Shown: positions 1 to 5,341 of the stretch, piece by piece
Numbering within the stretch: position 1 is the stretch's first letter
Layout of the letters: the number at the start of each line of letters is the position of its first letter
NCBI GenBank assembly: GCA_019347585.1
Contig: JAHWLC010000043.1
Coordinates: forward strand, 1 to 7,996
Reading direction: 5' to 3'
DNA: 7,996 nucleotides
Origin: Actinomycetota bacterium
Lineage (GTDB): Bacteria; Actinomycetota; Acidimicrobiia; Spongiisociales; ZC4RG35
The notes under the pieces: model-generated
Database searches by the model: none
Seen by the model: only the letters and a program-made list of their open reading frames with translations
What the model was told of the DNA's origin: nothing
Position numbers and translations under genes: made by a program

Positions 1-1154
1 AGCTCCTGTCCCCGGAGCGGACGGTGGACCCCCATGCCCAGCATCTCTTCCAACTCCAGGAGGAGATGCGCCTCGCCTACACCGCGATGACCCGAGCCCG
101 GCGCCGCGTGGTGTGGACCGCCACCGACGCAGGAGTGGACCAGGGCGAGCACCGCCCCTCCCGCTTCCTGCTCGCCGCCTCCGACCACCGCGAGAGGCCG
201 GGAGCACCGTCCGACGAGGAACGGGAGCCGGTCACCGTCAGCGAAGCCGAGATCTGGCTGCGCCGCGCCCTGGTCGATCCGGGAGCACCCGCCGCCCGCC
301 GGCTGGCCGCGGCGAGGCTCCTGGCAGACCCGCCCCGGCCCTGGTGGGAGCCGGCGCGTTTCGCCGGAGTGGCGGCGCCCGGGCCCGACACCCCGATCCT
401 CGGCGACATCATCAAGCTGTCGCCCAGCCAGGCCGACGCCTACAAGACCTGCCCTCGCCTCTATGCCCTGGAGCGAAGACTGCGCCTGGGCGACGCATCC
501 TCTCCGTATGCCCTGTTCGGGTCGCTCATCCACCAGGTGCTCGAGCGGGCGGAGCGGGAGGTGATCGGGACGGGGGCGAAGCACGCCAGCCTCGAGTCGG
601 CCCTGGGCCATCTCAGGAAGGTCTGGGCGGAAGGCGCCGACTTCGGGAGTGACGAGCTCGATGGGGCGTGGCTGGGCAAGGCCGAGGAAGCCATCGTCAA
701 GCTCTACGAGCGGTGGCCGGGCAAGGGCCTGCCCGTCGCCGTCGAGGAGACCGTGCAGGCTGCCATCGACGGGACCACCTGGCGGGGTCGCGTCGACCGG
801 GTCGAGGAGACCGAACGGGGGCTCACCGTCGTCGACTACAAGACCAGCACTAGGGCGCCTACCTTCGAGGATGCCGCCGAGTCGATGCAGCTCGCCTTCT
901 ACGCCACCGCCCTCGGTGGGGAGAAGCCGGTGACCGCCTCGGAGATGTGGTTCCCCAGGGTGAAGACGAAATCGGTGAGCACCCGCCACCTGGACATGGA
1001 TCGGCTCGACGAGGTGAGAGCGCAGATGTCACAGGTCACCGCGTCGATCCGCGCCGAGGACTGGGAGCCGACGCCGGGCTCGCATTGCTCTCGCTGCCAG
1101 TTTCGCGGGTCGTGCCCGGCCTGGCCCGAGGGTCGGGGGGCGTTCCTGGCATGA
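1..1154 (+). CDS. adnA: AdnA-like helicase-nuclease subunit, 3' part (5' end outside window)
   Basis: This is the C-terminal 383 residues of a UvrD-type helicase fused to a RecB-like nuclease; the frame is open to the left edge (first whole codon at 3-5). Helicase motif VI (LAYTAMTRARRR) lies at about 72-110. A PD-(D/E)XK nuclease domain follows from about 410, with His in GSLIH (531-533), Asp in GRVD (795-797) and DYK (834-842), so its active site looks intact. A Cys in KTCP (450-452) and a terminal C-x2-C-x5-C (1086-1115) would bind a 4Fe-4S cluster, as in AddB-type nucleases. The next gene has the same architecture. Two such proteins side by side match mycobacterial AdnA-AdnB, a heterodimeric motor-nuclease that resects double-strand breaks. 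Calling this one AdnA rests on gene order, AdnA upstream as I recall it in mycobacteria. Motifs I-V are not visible, so motor activity cannot be judged. It ends in ATGA, coupled to the next gene. Confidence 0.85.
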   Translation, partial: LLSPERTVDPHAQHLFQLQEEMRLAYTAMTRARRRVVWTATDAGVDQGEHRPSRFLLAASDHRERPGAPSDEEREPVTVSEAEIWLRRALVDPGAPAARRLAAARLLADPPRPWWEPARFAGVAAPGPDTPILGDIIKLSPSQADAYKTCPRLYALERRLRLGDASSPYALFGSLIHQVLERAEREVIGTGAKHASLESALGHLRKVWAEGADFGSDELDGAWLGKAEEAIVKLYERWPGKGLPVAVEETVQAAIDGTTWRGRVDRVEETERGLTVVDYKTSTRAPTFEDAAESMQLAFYATALGGEKPVTASEMWFPRVKTKSVSTRHLDMDRLDEVRAQMSQVTASIRAEDWEPTPGSHCSRCQFRGSCPAWPEGRGAFLA

Positions 1155-4100
1155 GCACCCTCGCCCCCTCCCCCGAGCAGCAGGAGATCCTCGATCTCGG
1201 TCTCCGCCCGATCCGGGTGCGAGCCGGGGCCGGCACCGGGAAGACGACCACCGTGGCGATGGTGATCGCCAACCTGGTGGCCACCCACGGCATCGAGCCC
1301 GAGCAGATGCTGGGCATCACCTTCACCAACAAGGCGGCCGCGGAGCTGGCCCACCGCGTCTCGGAGTTCATGCCTGGCGTCATCGACCCCAGCCGTCAGG
1401 CCGAGATCCACACCTACCACGGCTTCGCCGCCCAGATCCTCTCGGAGTTCGGCGCCTTGGCCGGGTTGGACCACCAGACCAGGGTGATCACCCCCACCTT
1501 CGCCAGACAGCTGATGAGCGACACCTTCCACAGCCGCTCCTACCAACACCTGGACATCACCCACACCGGCGATCTCGACAAGACCCGGCGGCTGGGCGAC
1601 CGGCTCGGCGACCATCTCCTCGGCCCCGAGGACCTCGTGGCGGCCGCTCCCGCCGAGATCGACGAGACATGGGCGAAGCGTCTGGAGATGGCGGAGACCC
1701 TGGCCGTCTTCGCCGCCGACAAGAGGAGGCTCCGCGTCGTCGACTACTCCGACCTGGTGACCCTTTCCACCCTCCTGGTCCGGAAGCACCCGGAGCTCGC
1801 CGCCGCCATCAGGGACCGCTACCGGGTAGTGGTCCTCGACGAGTACCAGGACACCAACCCGGCGCAGCGTGTCCTGCTCCACGCCATCTTCGATGGTGGT
1901 TTCCCGGTGATCGCCGTCGGCGACGAGGACCAGACCATCTACGAGTGGAGAGGCGCGTCGGCGGAGAACTTCGCCCTCTTCCCGATGCACTTCGCCGACC
2001 ACGACGGGACTCCCGCCGAGGAGAGGGGGCTGCGACTCAACCGCCGATCCGCTCAGGGGATACTGGACATCGCCAACCAGGTGCGGAAGGTGGCGAACCC
2101 CGAGGCTGACGAGCTGACGGCTGTCGACCCCGCGGCCACGGCCGAGGTCCGCACCTATTGGGCCGGAGACGCCCTGGAAGAGGCCGACTGGGTCGCGCGG
2201 CGCTTCGAGGCGCTCCACGAGGCCGGCTCGAAGTGGTCCGATATGGCGGTCCTCTTCCGGAAGAACAAGGACTTCGCCGTGGTGGTCGACGCCATGGCCC
2301 GTCACGAGATCCCGGTGGAGGTGGCCAACATCGGAGGCCTGCTCTCCGTTCCCGAGGTGGCCGAGCTGAGGGCCTGGCTGTCGATCCTCGACAGCCCCGA
2401 GGACTCCCCTGCCCTCGTCCAGATCCTGCTGGGAAGCAGGTTCCGCCTCGGCTTGGCCGATCTCGCCCCTCTCACCAGATGGCTCTCCGGCTTCGAGCCG
2501 GAGCCCGAGGACTCCGACGACCCCACCCCGGTGACCCTCATCGAGGCGATCGAGCTCGCAGACGAGGTGGAAGGGCTGAGACCGGAGGCGAGGGAGGCTC
2601 TCGGCCGCTTCCTCGAGATCTACCGGGAGGCCCTGGTGGAGGGTCAGGGTCTCACCCTGGTGGAGACGCTCCGGCTCATCCTGGACCGCACCCGGGCCTG
2701 GCATGACATCGAGGCGTTGCCTCCCGTGCCCAGGCTCACGGCGCGGCTCAACGTCTACCGGCTGCTCGACGTGGCGGAGGACTGGAGCCCTCTCTCCGGG
2801 CGTCCCTCCGTCCGAGCGTTCCTCGAGTATCTCGATCTCATGGAGGAGGAGCCCGCCGAGGAGCTCGACTCGGCCCGTCTCTCCGGCGAGGACGCCGTCA
2901 CCCTGGTCACGGTGCACCGGGCCAAGGGCCTGGAGTGGGAGACGGTGGCATTGCCCGCCCTGGCCAGGAACAATTTCCCTTCGAGCTCGAGCCAGTTCGA
3001 GGACCCCGTCAGGTTTCCCGAGCACGTCCCCGTCCACCTTCGCATCGACGAGGTCCTTGCCAACCTGCCCGCCGATGAAGACGAGCGGATGGAGTTCCTC
3101 CGACAGCGTCACCACGCCCAGGAGTGGAGGGTGGCGTACGTCGCGGTCACGAGGGCGAAGAAGCGCCTCCTCGCCTCCGGGGCATACTGGTACGGGCTGC
3201 CCGAGCCCCGGAGCACGCCGGCCGAGCACTCTCCCCTGTTCGAGATGATCGCCGACAGCCCGGTGAGCGTCAGCGACGGCCACGCCGAACACAAACCCCG
3301 CCCCGAGTTGCTCCGCAGCCCGACGCGGCAATCCGACCCCGACCCCCTGTTCCCGGCCGGGTGGGAGCGAGCAGTGAGAGACGCCATGGAAGATGCTGAG
3401 AGCATCGGCTCGCTGGCCGCCGAGCTCGGGCTGGAAAGGCCCTACCGGGAGACGCTCGAGGACATCACCGATCGTCTCTTCGCCATCGACGACATCGAGG
3501 CCGCCCCCGTGCGACGGGACGACTCGGTTTCGGTGACCGGTCTCGTCACCTACGCCCAGTGCCCCAAGCGCTTCTACTGGACTGCGGTGGATCCGCTTCC
3601 CCGGAGGCACAACCCGGCGGCGCGCCGCGGCACCGAGATCCACCGTCGCATCGAGCTCCACCAGAGAGGGCAGCCCGCGCTCGAGCCGATCGCCGAGGCC
3701 GTCTACGACCGGGCGGCCGACGAAGAGGACTCCGCGCCGGAGGGCATGCCGGAGGGCGGTTTCGCCGCATACCTCGACTCGCGTTTCGCCGAGAGGAGGG
3801 CTGCCCTCGTCGAGGCGCCCTTCTCCATCGAGCTCGACACCGGGCTGCGGGTGAGGGGGCGCATCGACGCCATCTATGCCGATGACGGTGTCTGGGAGGT
3901 GGTCGACTTCAAAAGCGGCCGTCCCGGTGACGATCCCTCGCGGATCGTCCAGCTCCAGGCCTATGCCGTGGCAGCCGATCAGGTCGATTTCGGGCTCGAA
4001 CCCCCGGAGCGCCTCGAGGTCAGCTTCGCCCACCTCGGCGGGGGCCTCGAGGTGCGCAGCCACCTCGCCGACGAGACCTGGCTCGAAGAAGCCCGCCGCT

Positions 4101-4222
4101 CCCTCGGCGAGCTGGCGCAGGGCATCGAGTCCGGGAGTTGGGAACCCACCCCCGGCGAGTGGTGCCACGGCTGCGACTTCGTCCGATTCTGCGGTCCGGG
4201 ACAGGCGGAGGTCGGGGGGTGA
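1151..4222 (+). CDS. adnB: AdnB-like ATP-dependent helicase-nuclease subunit
   Basis: This is a complete 1023-residue superfamily 1 helicase with a C-terminal RecB-family nuclease, close to the length of mycobacterial AdnB (about 1100). The helicase motifs run in order: Q motif about residues 8-11, Walker A GAGTGKT 26-32, motif Ia TFTNKAAAEL about 57-66, DEYQD 230-234, motif III VGDEDQTIYEWRGA 256-269, motif IV 294-300, motif V TVHRAKGLEWE 587-597 and motif VI YVAVTRAKKR 663-672. The nuclease domain has Cys804, His831, Asp906 and Asp919-x-Lys921, then C1005-x2-C1008-x5-C1014 for a 4Fe-4S cluster. The intact Walker and nuclease residues predict an active motor and nuclease working in the cytoplasm on broken DNA ends with the upstream subunit. 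The ATG at 1151 was chosen over the upstream opening at 947 because it overlaps the previous stop (ATGA) and places the Q motif near the N-terminus. No strong Shine-Dalgarno is seen, so translation is probably coupled. A stand-alone UvrD/RecB fusion is the alternative. Confidence 0.88.
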   Translation: MSTLAPSPEQQEILDLGLRPIRVRAGAGTGKTTTVAMVIANLVATHGIEPEQMLGITFTNKAAAELAHRVSEFMPGVIDPSRQAEIHTYHGFAAQILSEFGALAGLDHQTRVITPTFARQLMSDTFHSRSYQHLDITHTGDLDKTRRLGDRLGDHLLGPEDLVAAAPAEIDETWAKRLEMAETLAVFAADKRRLRVVDYSDLVTLSTLLVRKHPELAAAIRDRYRVVVLDEYQDTNPAQRVLLHAIFDGGFPVIAVGDEDQTIYEWRGASAENFALFPMHFADHDGTPAEERGLRLNRRSAQGILDIANQVRKVANPEADELTAVDPAATAEVRTYWAGDALEEADWVARRFEALHEAGSKWSDMAVLFRKNKDFAVVVDAMARHEIPVEVANIGGLLSVPEVAELRAWLSILDSPEDSPALVQILLGSRFRLGLADLAPLTRWLSGFEPEPEDSDDPTPVTLIEAIELADEVEGLRPEAREALGRFLEIYREALVEGQGLTLVETLRLILDRTRAWHDIEALPPVPRLTARLNVYRLLDVAEDWSPLSGRPSVRAFLEYLDLMEEEPAEELDSARLSGEDAVTLVTVHRAKGLEWETVALPALARNNFPSSSSQFEDPVRFPEHVPVHLRIDEVLANLPADEDERMEFLRQRHHAQEWRVAYVAVTRAKKRLLASGAYWYGLPEPRSTPAEHSPLFEMIADSPVSVSDGHAEHKPRPELLRSPTRQSDPDPLFPAGWERAVRDAMEDAESIGSLAAELGLERPYRETLEDITDRLFAIDDIEAAPVRRDDSVSVTGLVTYAQCPKRFYWTAVDPLPRRHNPAARRGTEIHRRIELHQRGQPALEPIAEAVYDRAADEEDSAPEGMPEGGFAAYLDSRFAERRAALVEAPFSIELDTGLRVRGRIDAIYADDGVWEVVDFKSGRPGDDPSRIVQLQAYAVAADQVDFGLEPPERLEVSFAHLGGGLEVRSHLADETWLEEARRSLGELAQGIESGSWEPTPGEWCHGCDFVRFCGPGQAEVGG
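4207..4211 (+). promoter_or_regulatory. Shine-Dalgarno site for plsY
   Basis: GGAGG lies inside the last codons of the adnB-like gene, seven bases before the GTG at 4219. This fixes the plsY start. The upstream in-frame start at 4138 would add 27 residues that do not fit the family, and would overlap adnB by 85 bases. Confidence 0.75.
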
Positions 4223-4848
4223 CCACCATTGCCGCCATCGTCGCCGGCTACCTGATCGGATCGCTCCCCACTGCCGACTGGCTGGGGCGGTTGGCAGGGG
4301 TCAGCCTGCGGCACGCCGGCTCCGGGAATCCCGGCGCCAACAACGCGTTGCGTCTTGGCGGCCCCGGTCTCGCCGCCGCGGTACTGCTGGTGGAGATGAC
4401 CAAGGGAATCGCCGCGGTCCTGGCGGGAGACGCCCTGGCCGCCGAGATTGGCGCGGTCGTCGCCGGGCTCGGTGCCGTGGCCGGAAACGTCTACAACGTC
4501 TGGTACCGCGGCCATGGGGGCAAAGGACTCGGGATCACCGCCGGCGTCCTCCTGGCGGCGTGGCCCACCGCATTGCTCCCCTCACTGCTCCTCATCGCCG
4601 TCGTCGCCCTGGTCACCAGGTCGTCGGGACTGGCGGCCCTGAGCGCCGTCGCCGGGCTGCTCGTCATGTCCCTGCTCTGGTATTGGCGCGACTGGCCCAC
4701 TGCCTGGGGAGTGGGCAACGGGGCATTGCTCGTCGCCCTGGCCGCCGGTGTGGGCGCCCTGATGTTCAATCGCCACTGGCGGGACTCCCCGCTCAGCGGA
4801 TCGCCCCCTCCCCGGCTTCGAGGACCAGGGTCACCGGCCCGTCGTTGA
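4219..4848 (+). CDS. plsY: PlsY-family glycerol-3-phosphate acyltransferase (divergent)
   Basis: This 209-residue, very hydrophobic protein has about six visible membrane segments (roughly 3-25, 48-68, 74-96, 104-132, 136-155 and 164-182). PlsY moves the acyl group from acyl-phosphate to glycerol-3-phosphate, making lysophosphatidate in the inner membrane; PlsX, the usual acyl-phosphate source, is not in this window. Diagnostic features are the N-terminal YLIGSLP (11-17), motif 1 [12 protein letters not shown] (34-45), an acidic-x2-KG in place of the usual DxxKG (59-63), and the glycine loop GHGGKG (98-103). Motif 2 is unusual: the common GHxxPxxxxFxGGKG reads as [15 protein letters not shown], losing the His and Pro. 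The C-terminal HRxNIxRL motif is reduced to NRHWRD (184-189). The start is the GTG in GTGA, overlapping the adnB stop by four bases and preceded by GGAGG. The last 18 codons overlap the 3' end of dtd on the other strand. The family call is secure; canonical activity is less so. Confidence 0.82.
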   Translation: MTTIAAIVAGYLIGSLPTADWLGRLAGVSLRHAGSGNPGANNALRLGGPGLAAAVLLVEMTKGIAAVLAGDALAAEIGAVVAGLGAVAGNVYNVWYRGHGGKGLGITAGVLLAAWPTALLPSLLLIAVVALVTRSSGLAALSAVAGLLVMSLLWYWRDWPTAWGVGNGALLVALAAGVGALMFNRHWRDSPLSGSPPPRLRGPGSPARR

Positions 4849-5247
4849 CCAGTTCCACCTCCATCCTCGCCCCGAACGCCCCTTCCGAGACGGGCACTCC
4901 CCGCTCCCGCAAGGCCCGGGCCAGGGAAGCGATCAGCGGCTCTGCCTTCTCGGGGGGGCGGCCGCCGTGAACGACGGGCGCCGGCCCTTGCGGACCTCGC
5001 CCAGCAAGGTGAACTGGCTGACCAGGAGGATCTCGCCTCCGACCTCCGAGATACCCAGGTTCATCCGCCCCTCCTGATCGGGAAACACCCGGAGACTCGC
5101 CAGCTTGGCCGCGACCGCCTCGACCTCGGCTTCGCCATCGTCCCCGGCGATGCCGACCAGCAGGCAGAGGCCGGGGCCGATCGAAGCCACCGCCGATCCC
5201 CCCGCCCGGACCGAAGCCGAGGAGACCCGCTGGACCACAATGCGCAC
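4793..5247 (-). pseudogene. dtd: D-aminoacyl-tRNA deacylase, interrupted by a frameshift in a C-tract
   Basis: DTD hydrolyses D-aminoacyl-tRNAs, and also glycine wrongly loaded on tRNA-Ala, as a cytoplasmic homodimer. The GTG at 5247 opens a reading frame with the family N-terminus ([12 protein letters not shown]), GRMNL (60-64), the catalytic SQFTL (77-81) and RKGRRPSF (86-93). The frame then derails at a run of seven Cs (4952-4958 on the plus strand is seven Gs) and stops at 4933-4935 after 104 residues; the family is about 145. With eight Cs the protein continues as EKAEPL and so on to a stop at 4793-4795. That version is 151 residues and carries NDGPVT, with Gly137-Pro138 at the same numbers as the E. 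coli Gly-cisPro motif. As written, the product lacks this motif and should be inactive. The cause may be a homopolymer sequencing or assembly error, a real mutation or slippage; error is most likely. The gene is divergent from plsB and convergent with plsY. Confidence 0.92.
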
Positions 5248-5253
5248 GAGGCG

Positions 5254-5259
5254 TTTCTA
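5254..5259 (-). promoter_or_regulatory. Possible weak -10 element for dtd
   Basis: Read on the minus strand this is TAGAAA, followed by six bases and then the GTG of dtd. The spacing mirrors that of the plsB promoter on the other side and would again give a leaderless mRNA. It lacks the final T of the TAnnnT consensus, no convincing -35 is visible, and no Shine-Dalgarno precedes this start. This is a tentative call. Confidence 0.35.
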
Positions 5260-5312
5260 GCGAACCCAGGGTTCTAGAGCCCGGTTACCGACGTCTAGAA
5301 CCCTGGGTTCGC
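5260..5312. repeat. 53-base concentric palindrome with perfect 19-base arms in the dtd/plsB divergent promoter region
   Basis: The left arm GCGAACCCAGGGTTCTAGA (5260-5278) is the exact reverse complement of the right arm (5294-5312). The 15-base centre holds a smaller palindrome, CGGT-T-ACCG (5282-5290), sharing the same midpoint at 5286. Each arm is itself nearly self-complementary: GAACCC-A-GGGTTC at 5262-5274 and GAACCC-T-GGGTTC at 5298-5310, 36 bases centre to centre. The element lies upstream of both predicted -10 boxes. If both mRNAs are leaderless it acts as DNA rather than in either mRNA, perhaps as paired operator sites, a cruciform or a dispersed intergenic repeat. The symmetry is directly seen; the function is unknown. 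Confidence 0.85.
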
Positions 5313-5316
5313 CGAT

Positions 5317-5329
5317 TTTGGCAGCCAAA
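5317..5329. promoter_or_regulatory. 13-base palindrome TTTGGC-A-GCCAAA in the plsB promoter (possible operator)
   Basis: This is a perfect 6+1+6 palindrome just before the predicted -10 element of plsB, in the spacer between -10 and -35, a usual place for a repressor site. The symmetry is seen directly; the operator role is inferred. I cannot name a regulator from it. Confidence 0.45.
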
Positions 5330-5335
5330 TAGAGT
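5330..5335 (+). promoter_or_regulatory. -10 element for a leaderless plsB transcript
   Basis: TAGAGT fits the actinobacterial TAnnnT consensus and ends six bases before the GTG start at 5342. Transcription would therefore begin at, or within a base of, the start codon. No Shine-Dalgarno precedes this GTG, which supports leaderless translation. A -35 is not clear; TTCGCC at 5308-5313 has 16-base spacing but is weak. Confidence 0.55.
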
Positions 5336-5341
5336 GCGCTC

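Noticed and set aside
899..4168. A 1089-codon open frame on the minus strand, opposite the adnB-like gene
   Set aside because: It mirrors the adnB-like codons almost exactly, is rich in Gly, Val, Leu, Asp, Glu, His and Arg in no domain pattern, and contains no recognisable motif. Long antisense frames are expected opposite GC-rich genes. The plus-strand frame carries all helicase and nuclease motifs.
3876..4970. A 364-codon plus-strand open frame crossing adnB, plsY and dtd
   Set aside because: It runs out of frame through two clear genes and gives Arg/Ser/Pro-rich low-complexity protein without any motif.
4933..5247. A naturally short, 104-residue DTD
   Set aside because: The shifted frame downstream encodes the rest of the family, including NDGPVT, at the expected spacing. 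The short form is therefore a frameshift product rather than a genuine small variant.
5260..5316. The palindrome as an intrinsic terminator
   Set aside because: It sits between two divergent gene starts, where neither gene needs a terminator, and only a short ATTTT follows after a gap. It could still block readthrough, but an operator or repeat fits better.
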